A model generated the notes under the pieces. That model ran no database searches. It was not told the origin of the DNA and saw only the letters and a program-made list of their open reading frames with translations. A DNA stretch of 64,000 nt from an uncultured Collinsella sp. (GTDB taxonomy: Bacteria > Actinomycetota > Coriobacteriia > Coriobacteriales > Coriobacteriaceae), in assembly GCA_900541645.1 (NCBI GenBank), contig UQKQ01000001.1, forward strand, positions 1 to 64,000. The letters are read 5' to 3'. The translations under genes and the position numbers were made by a program. Of this stretch, positions 1-8,634 are shown piece by piece; positions within the stretch are counted from its first letter, which is position 1; the number at the start of each line of letters is the position of its first letter.

Positions 1-307
1 CCGCATCTGATGGTGTCGACGTCAATGGTATACGGGTGCACCATCGACGTCTTCAATACAGAAGATATCAGTGCGGAATGTTCCGGAGAGAAACCCCCGT
101 CACGCCCCCGGATCCCCTGCGTTTACGGCCTTGAGGTCGGCGGGCGGAGAACGTGGTTGTTGGGGATACGTGTCCCGGTTGCTGTTTCGCGGCAAAGCCG
201 CGAAAAGCGCATCACTTTGGGATGGGTGAGGAACGAAGTCGATGCCTTGCTTTATTCCGGGCATATTTCTGGGCTATTTCCCCCGCCACAAATTACCCTT
301 GGCATAC
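1..307. other. Unassigned stretch upstream of the riboflavin transporter
   Basis: I see no recognisable gene. An open frame from 10 to 381 runs into the FMN aptamer and has no recognisable domain, so I do not call it. Two inverted repeats are visible: GATGGTG/CACCATC at 9-15 and 39-45, and TTTCGCGGC/GCCGCGAAA at 185-205 with a 3-nt loop and no T-run. The second could be a weak terminator or processing hairpin for a gene that ends before the window. Confidence 0.4.
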
Positions 308-335
308 TTGCGCGAACGATTGCTCGTGCTACACT
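308..335 (+). promoter_or_regulatory. Probable sigma-70-type promoter for ribU operon
   Basis: TTGCGC (308-313), a 16-bp spacer, then TACACT (330-335). The predicted start near 341-343 falls exactly at the 5' edge of the FMN aptamer, which is the main reason for choosing this pair. Confidence 0.45.
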
Positions 336-343
336 TGCAATTG

Positions 344-530
344 CTGTTTCAGGGCGGGGTGAAATTCCCCACTGGCGGTAAATCGGGCGGTGCCAAAGGG
401 GTGCCGTGGCGCAGACGAGGCGTCTGCGACCGAGCCGATGAGTCCGCGACCCGTGCGTGTGTTGGTTCGCATGCCGGCTGAACTGGTGAGATCCCAGTAC
501 CAACGGTTAGAGTCCGGATGAAAGAGGCAG
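344..530 (+). ncRNA. FMN riboswitch (RFN element)
   Basis: The conserved RFN blocks appear in order: AGGGCGGGGTGAAATTCCCC and ACTGGCGGTAAA (351-382), GAGTCCGCGACCCG in the middle (440-453), AACTGGTGAGATCCCAGT (481-498), and ACGGTTAGAGTCCGGATGAA (503-522). P1 can form between CTGTTTC (344-350) and GAAAGAG (520-526) with one mismatch. The 3' P1 strand coincides with the purine-rich ribosome-binding region of the next gene, whose start is at 539, and no separate terminator lies between. This suggests control of translation initiation by FMN. The aptamer identity is read directly from the sequence; the mechanism is inferred. Confidence 0.95.
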
Positions 531-538
531 GTGATCTT

Positions 539-1129
539 ATGTCTGAACAGTCGCAGCATATCCATTTTGAGAACACGAATAGGTGGAGCACCAAACAGCT
601 CGTTACCATGGCGCTGATGTGCGCCTTGGGCGCCCTGTTTATGTATGTGCAGCTGCCCATCCTTCCCTCGGCGCCGTTTTTGACGTATGACCCGTCGCTG
701 GTGCCGGCGATGGTGTGCGGGTTTGCGTATGGTCCCGGTGCCGGTACCGCTGTTGCCGCCATGGCGATCGTTATCCATGCACTCACCACGGGTGACTGGG
801 TCGGCGCGCTTATGAACCTGGTTGCCACGCTGGGCTATATTCTGCCCGCGGCTATCGTCTACCAGAAGATGCATACCTATAAGGGTGCCGTGATTGGCCT
901 GGCACTGGGCGTTATTGCCGCTACGGTGCTTTCTATGGTTGCGAATCTGACCATTGGCGTTTGGTTCTGGTATGGCTCGGTCGATGTGATCGCCCCGCTC
1001 ATGATTCCTGCCGTGCTGCCGTTCAACCTTATCAAGACCGTGCTTAACTCGGTGTTGACACTGGCGGTGTATAAAGTGGTCTCCAACCTCATCACGCCTA
1101 AAAAGGACCAGGTCAAAGGCCGCGCATGA
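539..1129 (+). CDS. ribU: ECF transporter S component, riboflavin-specific (RibU-like)
   Basis: Membrane substrate-binding subunit of an energy-coupling factor vitamin transporter, 196 aa with five to six hydrophobic segments (about residues 18-40, 54-80, 88-108, 112-140, 150-185). Riboflavin specificity rests on the FMN riboswitch immediately upstream and on the RibU-like N-terminal segment. An in-frame ATG at 518 lies inside the aptamer, so ATG 539 is chosen as start, about 12 nt after an AAAGAGG stretch. The stop overlaps the start of the ATPase gene (ATGA), so S, A and T components form one operon. RibU normally also works with shared EcfAA'T modules, and here a complete module is linked. 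Confidence 0.9.
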   Translation: MSEQSQHIHFENTNRWSTKQLVTMALMCALGALFMYVQLPILPSAPFLTYDPSLVPAMVCGFAYGPGAGTAVAAMAIVIHALTTGDWVGALMNLVATLGYILPAAIVYQKMHTYKGAVIGLALGVIAATVLSMVANLTIGVWFWYGSVDVIAPLMIPAVLPFNLIKTVLNSVLTLAVYKVVSNLITPKKDQVKGRA

Positions 1130-3030
1130 TTGAGTGTCGGGGCGTTTCCTTTAGCTATGACGGTGCTGCGAAAGCACTCGACGGCGTCGATCTGAACATC
1201 GAGGACGGTGAGTTTTTCTGCATCCTCGGTGGCAATGGGTCGGGCAAGTCGACGTTTGCCAAGCATCTGAATGCGCTGCTGCAGCCCGATGCGGGCACGG
1301 TGCGCATCGATGGCATGGATGCGTCCGACCCCGAGCTGGTCTACGACATTCGTTCGACCGCGGGCATGGTATTCCAGAATCCCGATGATCAGCTGGTGGC
1401 AACGCTTGTCGAAGATGACGTTGCGTTCGGTCCCGAAAACCTTGGCGTGCCATCGGCGCAAATTGCGCAGCGCGTACGCGAGGCGCTGAAGGGCGTGGGG
1501 CTGGTGGGCTTTGAGCGCCACGAGACCCATGCGCTTTCGGGTGGCCAAAAGCAACGCGTGGCGCTTGCCGGCGTGCTCGCCATGGAGCCGCGCGTGCTCA
1601 TATTGGACGAGGCGTCCTCGATGCTCGATCCGCGTGGACGCAAGGGCCTCATGAAGGCTTGCCGCGCGTTGCACGATCGCGGCATGACCATCGTGATGAT
1701 TACGCACTTTATGGAAGAGGCCGCCGAGGCCGATCGTGTCGCGGTGTTTCGGGCGGGGCGCGTTGCCATGCTCGGTACGCCCGAGGAAATCTTGACGCGG
1801 GCGGATGAGCTTGCGCAGCTCAACCTGGATATGCCGGCGTCGTGTCGTCTGGGCAGGTTGCTTCGTGCGAAGGGCGTGCCCGTTTGCGCGCAGGTGCGCG
1901 AGGCGGATATGGTCGCCGAGATTGCACAGGCTTATGCCGAGCGGAGTGGGGCGGACATAGCAGGGCAGCCTTCCGCATCCGATTCACATGTGCTTGACAA
2001 TGGATCCTCTGCGGCCGACGGGATAGCCGCGTCGGAGCCCGTTATCGAGATCTTGCACCTCTCGCATAGTTACTCGCTGAGCGCCCGCGAGCGCCGTCGA
2101 TGGCGCAAGCGCTCGACCACTGCGGACGCATCGAGCAAACAAGCTCTTTGGGGCAACGATCCAAACAGCCCCTGGGCGCTACGTGATGTTTCGTTGACGG
2201 TGCGCCGCGGCGAGTTTCTGGGATTGGCGGGTCATACCGGCTCGGGTAAATCGACGCTGGTTCAGCATCTCAACGGGTTGATTCGTCCGCAGGAGGGAAG
2301 CGTTTGCGCGCTGGGGCTCGACCTATCAAGCAAGAAAGACGCCGCCGCGGTTAAGGCCAAGGTCGGCGTGGTGTTTCAGTATCCCGAGCGCCAGCTATTT
2401 GCCGAGACCGTGGCGCAGGACGTGGCGTTTGGCCCGTGCAACCTTGGCCTGCCAGAAGACGAGGTTGCACGCCGTGTCGCATCATCGCTTGCGCGCGTGG
2501 GCCTCGACCTTGCCGCGATAGGCGACAAGAACCCCTTTGAGCTTTCGGGCGGCCAGCAGCGCCGCGTGGCGTTTGCCGGCGTGCTCGCCATGGAGCCCGA
2601 GGTGCTGGTGCTCGACGAGCCCATGGCGGGGCTCGATCCGGCTGCGCGCAGGGATTTCCTGGGGCTCATCGATCGGCTCCATCGCGAGGGCCTGACTGTT
2701 GTCATGGTTTCGCATAGCATGGATGACCTGGCAAATTGCTGTGACCGTATCGTTGTGATGAACGAGGGCGCCGTGTTTGCCGAGGGAACGCCCGCGCAGG
2801 TGTTTGCGCGCGCGAACGAGCTCAAATCGATCGGCCTGGGCGTTCCTGCCGCCCAGCGCATGGCGCTGGCGCTTGCGCAAGCCGGTGTGCCGCTCCGCTG
2901 CGACAAGCTTTATACGGTTGAGGCGCTAGCCGACGAGTTGGCCGGCTTGCTGCTGGGCTGCGCGGACGTGCCTTTGAGGGTTCCGTGTCAGGCTGGTTCC
3001 AAGGCGCCCACGCGAGAGGAGGGCTGCTAA
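1126..3030 (+). CDS. ecfA: ECF transporter ATPase, two EcfA domains fused in one chain
   Basis: A 634-aa cytosolic protein with two complete ABC ATPase domains, which are separate EcfA1 and EcfA2 proteins in most bacteria. Domain 1 has Walker A GGNGSGKST (35-43), signature LSGGQ (137-141) and Walker B ending DE at 161-162. Domain 2 has Walker A GHTGSGKST (369-377) and LSGGQ (473-477). The linker around 250-340 is low-complexity and charged. In Walker B of domain 1 the usual DEP reads DEA, while domain 2 has DEP. The start overlaps the ribU stop, and the stop overlaps the ecfT start (TAATG), indicating translational coupling. The protein energises riboflavin uptake and possibly other S components encoded elsewhere. 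Confidence 0.93.
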   Translation: MIECRGVSFSYDGAAKALDGVDLNIEDGEFFCILGGNGSGKSTFAKHLNALLQPDAGTVRIDGMDASDPELVYDIRSTAGMVFQNPDDQLVATLVEDDVAFGPENLGVPSAQIAQRVREALKGVGLVGFERHETHALSGGQKQRVALAGVLAMEPRVLILDEASSMLDPRGRKGLMKACRALHDRGMTIVMITHFMEEAAEADRVAVFRAGRVAMLGTPEEILTRADELAQLNLDMPASCRLGRLLRAKGVPVCAQVREADMVAEIAQAYAERSGADIAGQPSASDSHVLDNGSSAADGIAASEPVIEILHLSHSYSLSARERRRWRKRSTTADASSKQALWGNDPNSPWALRDVSLTVRRGEFLGLAGHTGSGKSTLVQHLNGLIRPQEGSVCALGLDLSSKKDAAAVKAKVGVVFQYPERQLFAETVAQDVAFGPCNLGLPEDEVARRVASSLARVGLDLAAIGDKNPFELSGGQQRRVAFAGVLAMEPEVLVLDEPMAGLDPAARRDFLGLIDRLHREGLTVVMVSHSMDDLANCCDRIVVMNEGAVFAEGTPAQVFARANELKSIGLGVPAAQRMALALAQAGVPLRCDKLYTVEALADELAGLLLGCADVPLRVPCQAGSKAPTREEGC

Positions 3031-3830
3031 TGGAGGCGTTCTCATTTGGCAGCTACTATCCCGGGGATAGCGCGGTGCATCGCCTGGATCCGCGTACTAA
3101 GTTGCTCCTAGGTTTTGCATTTCTGGTCACCGTGCTCACCGTCGGAAGCTTTTGCGGGCTGGTTCCGGCCGCATTTTTTGTCGTGCTGGTCTATCTCGCA
3201 GCCCGGGTGCCGTTGCGCCGGGTCCTATCATCGATGGCACCATTGCTGGCGATTGTCGTGGTGGTCGCGGTGCTCAACCTGTTTTCCGACCAGAGTGGCC
3301 GCATCCTGTGGCAGCTTGGCTTTTTGCAGGTGAGCGAGGGCTCGCTGCGTTCTGCGGCGTTTGTGGCGTGCCGCCTGACGTTGATGATGGCCGGCATGAG
3401 CGCCATTACACTCACCACGCCGACGCTCGACCTCACCGCGGGCTTTGAACGTCTGCTCGCACCATTTGCGCGCGTGGGGCTTCCGGCGCACGAGCTCGGC
3501 ATGATTATGGGTATCGCGCTGCGGTTTATGCCGCAATTTGCCACCGAGATGAAACAGACGGCCGATGCACAGGCAAGTCGCGGCGCGCGCGTGACGGGCG
3601 GTCCGCTCGGCGGTGTGCGCATGCTCGGCAGTGTGGCGATTCCGCTGTTCACCGGCGTGTTTCGTCATGCCGAGACGCTTTCGGCCGCCATGGATGCGCG
3701 CTGCTATCACGGCGAACAGGGACGCACGCGTCTGCATGCGCTTACGTTTGGCCGCGGGGATGCACTGGCCGCGGTGGCGATGGCGCTGCTGGTGACATGC
3801 GTTGTCGTTATCAATCTTCAACTCGTCTAA
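3030..3830 (+). CDS. ecfT: ECF transporter transmembrane component EcfT
   Basis: A 266-aa integral membrane protein that joins the S component to the ATPases. It begins with the family pattern of a short lead then LDPRTKLLL, has hydrophobic segments near residues 25-65, 70-90 and 110-135, and ends with a final C-terminal helix. Two cytoplasmic coupling motifs of the A-R-G type are visible: QASRGAR around residue 180 and MDARCYHG around 220, which in this family contact the two EcfA domains. ATG 3030 is preferred over an upstream in-frame ATG at 2985 because it follows AGAGGAGGG with good spacing and overlaps the ecfA stop. Confidence 0.92.
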   Translation: MEAFSFGSYYPGDSAVHRLDPRTKLLLGFAFLVTVLTVGSFCGLVPAAFFVVLVYLAARVPLRRVLSSMAPLLAIVVVVAVLNLFSDQSGRILWQLGFLQVSEGSLRSAAFVACRLTLMMAGMSAITLTTPTLDLTAGFERLLAPFARVGLPAHELGMIMGIALRFMPQFATEMKQTADAQASRGARVTGGPLGGVRMLGSVAIPLFTGVFRHAETLSAAMDARCYHGEQGRTRLHALTFGRGDALAAVAMALLVTCVVVINLQLV

Positions 3831-3860
3831 GCTCGATTCGAGCGCAAGAAAGGGGTCTCT

Positions 3861-4307
3861 ATGACCGACATCGATCGCACGGCTCAGCTCGAGCGCGCTT
3901 GCTCGTATCTCAGACGCATTCCGGCGTGGTATCTTGCCACGACCGATGTGAGCGACGGGCATCAGCCCCGCGTGAGGCCGTTTTCGTTTGCCATGGTCGA
4001 TGACGACAAACTGTGGTTTTGCACGTCGCGCGACAAGGACGTGTGGGCGGAGTTGAGCGCGAATCCCAAGTTTGAGGTATCGGGCTGGAAGCCGGGGGAG
4101 TGCTGGATCGTGTTAACCGGTGAGGCCGCGCTCGATGATGATGCAGTCGTGAGCGACAAGGTGCGTCAGGCGGGCTTTAGGCACATGGTGGGCATTGGCG
4201 AGCAACACGATAGTGCCAACGACGGCCGCCTTGCATTCTTCTCGGTCCGCAACATCGCCGCACGGTTCTGCGATATCGACGGCAGCGAAGAGCGCCTCGA
4301 GCTCTAA
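3861..4307 (+). CDS. Pyridoxamine 5'-phosphate oxidase-family protein (copy 1)
   Basis: A 148-aa protein of the split-barrel flavin-binding PNPOx-like family. The hallmarks are an N-terminal helix followed by IPAWYLATTD, the strand pattern RVRPFSFAMVDDDKLWFCTS, and the KDVW/ELSANPKFEV segment typical of these putative FMN or F420-dependent reductases. The physiological substrate is unknown. It follows ecfT by 30 nt with its own AGAAAGGGG ribosome-binding site. It is clearly paralogous to the next gene, and both C-termini are acidic. Placement right after the riboflavin transporter fits a flavoenzyme, but that link is an inference. Confidence 0.8.
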   Translation: MTDIDRTAQLERACSYLRRIPAWYLATTDVSDGHQPRVRPFSFAMVDDDKLWFCTSRDKDVWAELSANPKFEVSGWKPGECWIVLTGEAALDDDAVVSDKVRQAGFRHMVGIGEQHDSANDGRLAFFSVRNIAARFCDIDGSEERLEL

Positions 4308-4361
4308 TTTCCCAAATTGGCTACCCATTCCAAAAAGACTGGTCAGGCGTCAGGAGGACAC

Positions 4362-4772
4362 ATGGACGGATTGAATACGGTGTTGGAGTATCTGACGTCG
4401 GTGCCGGCGTGGTATCTGGCGACGAGCGTGGACGGGCAGCCGCATGTGCGTCCGTTCTCGTTTGCGCAGATTCAGGACGGCAAGCTGTGGTTTGTGACAG
4501 CGCGCACCAAAGATGTGTGGCAAGAGCTGCTGCAAAACCAGCGCTTTGAGGCCACGAGTTGGTGGCCGGGCCATGGCTGGCTCATCTTGCGCGGGCGTGC
4601 CGGCTTGGATGACCGGGCTTTAGACGAAATGCGCGAAGCCGGGTGGAAGCATCTAGAGCACCTGGGCGAGCACTATGAGGGGCCTAACGACCCCGCGCTT
4701 GTCTTCTTTAGCGTCGAGGATTCCGAGGCATTTATCTGCAATCACGACGAATGGGTGCCGGTCGAGCTCTAG
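4362..4772 (+). CDS. Pyridoxamine 5'-phosphate oxidase-family protein (copy 2)
   Basis: A 136-aa split-barrel PNPOx-family protein and tandem paralogue of the preceding gene. It shares PAWYLATS, VRPFSFAQIQDGKLWFVTA and the KDVWQELLQNQRFE stretch. The start is ATG 4362 after a strong AGGAGG; an upstream in-frame ATG at 4317 lies in the intergenic spacer and lacks such a site. The two copies differ enough that duplication is not recent. Function beyond flavin-type binding cannot be assigned. A long inverted repeat closes this transcription unit downstream. Confidence 0.8.
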   Translation: MDGLNTVLEYLTSVPAWYLATSVDGQPHVRPFSFAQIQDGKLWFVTARTKDVWQELLQNQRFEATSWWPGHGWLILRGRAGLDDRALDEMREAGWKHLEHLGEHYEGPNDPALVFFSVEDSEAFICNHDEWVPVEL

Positions 4773-4809
4773 CCAGCTGGCTCATCCTAACAACTTGGTT
4801 TTCGCATGG

Positions 4810-4863
4810 GCGGGCCCCGTATTGCCCGGCGCCGTTAGGAGCGCCGGTCAATACGGGGCCCGC
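4810..4863 (+). terminator. Long inverted repeat, probable terminator after the ECF/PNPOx unit
   Basis: Perfect 15-bp arms (GCGGGCCCCGTATTG at 4810-4824 and its complement at 4849-4863) enclose a second internal hairpin (CGGCGCC/GCGCCG). The T-rich tail is weak (TCCATTTGTC), so Rho-independent termination is likely but not certain. Confidence 0.6.
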
Positions 4864-4908
4864 TCCATTTGTCAATTCCTTCAAGCGAATGTGTCGGGAA
4901 TGTTTCAA

Positions 4909-4943
4909 TGCATGAATATGCAAGCCATTTACGTATTAATGCA
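4909..4943. promoter_or_regulatory. Pair of ARG boxes (ArgR operator) upstream of argC
   Basis: Box 1 is TGCATGAATATGCA (4909-4922), a near-perfect palindrome of the TGNATWWWWATNCA type. Box 2 is TACGTATTAATGCA (4930-4943), with a perfect right half and a degenerate left half. Their centres are 21 bp apart, the spacing known for hexameric ArgR binding. A possible extended -10 (TGCTAAAGT, ending 4960) places box 2 over the -35 region, so ArgR plus arginine would occlude the polymerase. Confidence 0.7.
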
Positions 4944-5029
4944 TCTTTTGGTGCTAAAGTTTCAACTCACTTCATAACGACCGCTGCGAAATGCGCATCG
5001 GTGCATAAATCGCAGACAAGGAGTCTGAT

Positions 5030-6100
5030 ATGTCTTTGAAGGTTGGAATCGTCGGCGCGGCTGGATATGCCGGAGCCGAGCTCATTCGCCTCGTCCTCGG
5101 TCATCCCGAGTTTGAACTTGCTGCCATTACGTCCAACGCCGATGCCGGCCAGCCGTTGTCTGCGGTGCACCCGAGCTTCACCGGCGTAAGCGATCTTGTC
5201 TTTACGACGCATGATGCCCCTGAGCTCAAGAACTGCGACGCGGTCTTTTTGGCCGTGCCGCACACGGCTGCCATGGCACAGGTGCCCGCGCTGCTTGCAT
5301 CGGGCGTCTCCTGCTTTGATCTTTCGGCCGACTACCGTCTGAACGACGCGTCCGTTTTTGAGGCTTGGTATGCCGCCGAGCATACGAGCCCCGAGCTGCT
5401 CAAGACCCGTGCCTTCGGTCTGCCCGAGCTGTTCTGCCAGGACTTGGAGACCGCCGCATCCGACCATGCCGACGGCAAACCCGTGCTGGTCGCCTGCGCC
5501 GGTTGCTATCCCACCGCAACGAGCCTTGCCGCCGCGCCCGCCGTGCGCGCGGGCTGGGTGGCCGAGAACGGCCCCGTGATTGTCGATGCCATCAGCGGTG
5601 TGACGGGTGCCGGCAAGTCCTGCAACGCTCGTACGCATTTTTGCAGCGCCGACGAGAATTTGGAAGCATACGGCGTGGGCAAGCATCGCCACACGCCCGA
5701 AATCGAGCAGATCTTGGGCCTGACCGATCGCGTCGTCTTTACCCCGCACCTGGCACCGCTCAAGCGTGGTCTGCTCTCCACGGTGACGCTGCCGCTCGCG
5801 CCGCAGGCTCTCGACACGTTGGCTCTTGAGGATGTTGTCGACTATTACAAGCAGTTCTACGCTGGACGCACCTTTGTGCGCGTGCTCGACGCCGGCCAGC
5901 AGCCCAAGACGGCTTCGGTCGTCGGCACCAACGCCGCCCAGATTGGCCTCGCGCTCAACAAGCGCGCGGGCGTGCTGGTGGCGACGGGCGCCATCGACAA
6001 TCTGTGCAAGGGCGCTGCGGGCCAAGCAGTCCAATGCGCCAATATCGTCTTTGGCTTTGACGAGCGACGAGGCTTGCCCACAGTGGCGTGCCCGGTGTAG
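5030..6100 (+). CDS. argC: N-acetyl-gamma-glutamyl-phosphate reductase
   Basis: Third enzyme of arginine biosynthesis, reducing N-acetylglutamyl phosphate to the semialdehyde with NADPH. The 356-aa length is normal. The N-terminal nucleotide-binding motif GAAGYAGAE lies at about residues 9-17. The catalytic cysteine is C159 in the AGCYPTA context. A C-terminal TGAIDNLCKGAAGQA segment is characteristic of the family. The start is ATG 5030 after AAGGAG. It is first in the argC-argJ-argB-argD cluster and sits behind the ArgR boxes. Confidence 0.97.
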   Translation: MSLKVGIVGAAGYAGAELIRLVLGHPEFELAAITSNADAGQPLSAVHPSFTGVSDLVFTTHDAPELKNCDAVFLAVPHTAAMAQVPALLASGVSCFDLSADYRLNDASVFEAWYAAEHTSPELLKTRAFGLPELFCQDLETAASDHADGKPVLVACAGCYPTATSLAAAPAVRAGWVAENGPVIVDAISGVTGAGKSCNARTHFCSADENLEAYGVGKHRHTPEIEQILGLTDRVVFTPHLAPLKRGLLSTVTLPLAPQALDTLALEDVVDYYKQFYAGRTFVRVLDAGQQPKTASVVGTNAAQIGLALNKRAGVLVATGAIDNLCKGAAGQAVQCANIVFGFDERRGLPTVACPV

Positions 6101-6234
6101 CACATTCGATTGTTAACGATTTGGTAGTCGGGCATCGAGTGGGGCGCCACTCTTAAGCTGGTCTCATGATCACGACTGGCATGGCGCACCAACCGATGTC
6201 CGTTTTTTGTTTGATATAAGGAGTCGTAAGGACG

Positions 6235-7503
6235 ATGAATACAGAGCAGTTCGATATCAAGATTCGTGCCGTCGAGGGTGGCATTACGGTAGCGGCCGGC
6301 TTTAAGGCCGCGGGTATTCATGCGGGTTTTCGCAAGAATCCCGAGCGCTTGGATTACGCGCTCGTCGTGCCCGATAAACCCTGTCCCGGTGCCGGCGTGT
6401 TTACGACCAATCGCTTTTGCGCAGCGCCTGTGCAGGTGAGCCGCGCCAACCTGGGCGGTGTGGGCAAGGGCTATGGCATCATCGCCGGCGTTTCAATCAA
6501 CTCCGGCAACGCGAATGCCGCCACGGGCGAGACGGGCCTTGCCTGCGCGCGCGAGACGTGCAACATCGCCTCGCAGGTCATCGGCTGCGAGCCCCAGCAG
6601 ATTCTGGTTGCCTCCACGGGTGTGATTGGCCAGATTCTGTCGATCGACACGTTTGAGACCGCCATTCCTGCTGCCTACGAGGCGCTCTCCGCCCACGGTG
6701 GCGCCGATGCCGCTCGCGCCATCATGACGACCGACACGCACTCCAAGGAGTACGCCGTATCCTACGTCAGTGAGGCTGCGGGTCATGCGGGCAATGTCTA
6801 TACGGTAGGCGGAATGTGCAAGGGCTCGGGTATGATCATGCCCAACATGGCCACCATGATCGCAGTTATCACCACCGATGCCCCCGTCGAGCCTGCGGCA
6901 CTTCATGCCCTGCTGCTCTCGACCGTCAAGCAGACCTTTAACAAGGTAACGGTCGATTCCGACACCTCGACCAACGACACCTGCATCATGCTTGCCTCCG
7001 GCGCCGCTGCCGCAGATGCCGAGCCTATCGTCGAGGGCTCCGATGCCTTTGACGAGTTGGCATTTGCCGTGCACGAGGTGTGCGAGAGCCTGGCGCGCAA
7101 TATCGCCGCCGATGGTGAGGGCGCATCTAAGCTTGTTACGGTCAACGTTACCGGCGCCGTGAACGACGAGGAGGCCGATATCGCCGCCCGTGCCGTTGCC
7201 AACTCGCCGCTCGTTAAGACCTGCATCGCCGGCCACGACTGCAACTGGGGCCGCGTTGCTATGGCGCTTGGCAAGTGCGGCGTGAAGTTTAATCAGGAAG
7301 ACGTTTCCATCGACATGATGGGCATGCCTGTCTGTCGCGATGGTCTGACTGTTCCCTTTGACGAGGACGAGGCTCTACGACGTTTCGAGGCGCCCGAGAT
7401 CGTGATCTCGGCCGACCTGGGCGCAGGCGACGCGGCAACGACCGTGTGGACCTGCGACCTCACGCATGAGTACATCTCCATTAACGGCGACTACCGTTCC
7501 TAG
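6235..7503 (+). CDS. argJ: Bifunctional glutamate N-acetyltransferase / ornithine acetyltransferase
   Basis: ArgJ transfers the acetyl group from N-acetylornithine to glutamate, giving the cyclic arginine pathway; in some species it also uses acetyl-CoA. The 422-aa precursor carries the autocleavage motif MPNMATM, with the nucleophilic threonine at T207, so alpha and beta chains of about 206 and 216 residues are expected. The C-terminus ending YISINGDYRS is typical. It follows argC after 134 nt and has its own ATAAGGAG site. Having ArgJ means argE is not required for deacetylation. Confidence 0.97.
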   Translation: MNTEQFDIKIRAVEGGITVAAGFKAAGIHAGFRKNPERLDYALVVPDKPCPGAGVFTTNRFCAAPVQVSRANLGGVGKGYGIIAGVSINSGNANAATGETGLACARETCNIASQVIGCEPQQILVASTGVIGQILSIDTFETAIPAAYEALSAHGGADAARAIMTTDTHSKEYAVSYVSEAAGHAGNVYTVGGMCKGSGMIMPNMATMIAVITTDAPVEPAALHALLLSTVKQTFNKVTVDSDTSTNDTCIMLASGAAAADAEPIVEGSDAFDELAFAVHEVCESLARNIAADGEGASKLVTVNVTGAVNDEEADIAARAVANSPLVKTCIAGHDCNWGRVAMALGKCGVKFNQEDVSIDMMGMPVCRDGLTVPFDEDEALRRFEAPEIVISADLGAGDAATTVWTCDLTHEYISINGDYRS

Positions 7504-7584
7504 ATTCCAGGCACGCTGCGCATCTTGCCGCGATTGCGGACAGCGGAGCACGGCGCGATAACGATACGAAAGACGAGGCAGATT

Positions 7585-8565
7585 ATGAAATTCGCACGCG
7601 ATTGTCGTTCGAACGAATCCAACGAAGCAACCGCGCAGCTGCTGTTCGAAGCGCTGCCGTGGATTAAGAACCTGACCGGTAAGACGGTTGTTATCAAATA
7701 TGGCGGAGCCGCCATGGTTGATGAGCAGCTGCGCCGCGACGTGATGAGCGACATCGTGCTGCTCAAGATCATCGGCATGCGCCCTGTTATCGTGCACGGT
7801 GGCGGCAAGGCCATCAACGAGGCGCTGAGCCACTACGACATCCCCGTCGAGTTTAAGAACGGCCAGCGAGTGACCACGCCGGCGACTATGGATATCGTGT
7901 GCGAGGTGCTGGGCGGCAAGGTTAACCAGGAGCTGGTTGCCGCCATCAACCACCACGGCAACCTGGCCGTGGGCGTGTCGGGCAGCGATGCTGGCACGCT
8001 CATCGCCGAGCCGCTCGACCCCGAGCTCGGTCGCGTGGGCAAAGTGACGCACGTTAACACCGACTATATCGAGCGCTTACTCGATAGCGAGTACATCCCC
8101 GTTATCGCTACCGTCGCGGCGGGGGAGGACGGCGGTTTCTTCAACATCAACGCCGATACCGCCGCCGGTGCCGTTGCGGCAGCGCTCCACGCGCACAAGG
8201 CGATCTTTTTGACCGACGTCGACGGCCTGTACAAGGACTTTAGCGATAAAGACTCACTCATCTCCAACCTAACACTCGACGAGGTTAACGAAATGCTCTA
8301 CGGCGGCGAGGTCGATAAGGGCATGATTCCCAAGCTGCGCGCGGCCGTCGATGCGCTTGCCGGCGGCGTATTTCGCGCTCACATCATCAACGGCACCACG
8401 CCGCATTCGCTGCTGCTGGAGCTGCTGACCGATGCCGGCGTCGGTACCGTGATCCATTCCACCGAGACGGCTTACGAGTTCGATACGCATCCGCATCCGC
8501 TTTCGACGTTTGCTGCGCGTCTGACCGAGAATCTTGACGAGGTCGAGAAGCTTCAGACGGTCTAG
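7585..8565 (+). CDS. argB: Acetylglutamate kinase
   Basis: Phosphorylates N-acetylglutamate, normally the arginine feedback-controlled step. The amino-acid kinase fold is shown by KYGGAAM (from K38), the substrate loop HGGGK (71-75) and LTDVDGLY near residue 212. From ATG 7585 the protein is 326 aa, longer than the usual 280-300, with a C-terminal extension after the family core. A frame-open ATG at 7525 lies in the spacer with no ribosome-binding site and is rejected. An N-terminal helix precedes the kinase core, as in arginine-inhibited hexameric enzymes, so feedback inhibition is plausible but inferred. Confidence 0.96.
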   Translation: MKFARDCRSNESNEATAQLLFEALPWIKNLTGKTVVIKYGGAAMVDEQLRRDVMSDIVLLKIIGMRPVIVHGGGKAINEALSHYDIPVEFKNGQRVTTPATMDIVCEVLGGKVNQELVAAINHHGNLAVGVSGSDAGTLIAEPLDPELGRVGKVTHVNTDYIERLLDSEYIPVIATVAAGEDGGFFNINADTAAGAVAAALHAHKAIFLTDVDGLYKDFSDKDSLISNLTLDEVNEMLYGGEVDKGMIPKLRAAVDALAGGVFRAHIINGTTPHSLLLELLTDAGVGTVIHSTETAYEFDTHPHPLSTFAARLTENLDEVEKLQTV

Positions 8566-8634
8566 CTGACCCTCAGCCGCCCCATTCCTACACCCATAGG
8601 CCTGCGCCGTCCGGCGCTCAACGAAAGGCATCCC

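Noticed and set aside
10..381. 123-codon open frame at the window start
   Set aside because: It runs into the FMN aptamer, has no recognisable domain and no clear ribosome-binding site.
518..538. ATG 518 as ribU start
   Set aside because: It lies inside the conserved 3' block of the FMN aptamer and has no ribosome-binding site.
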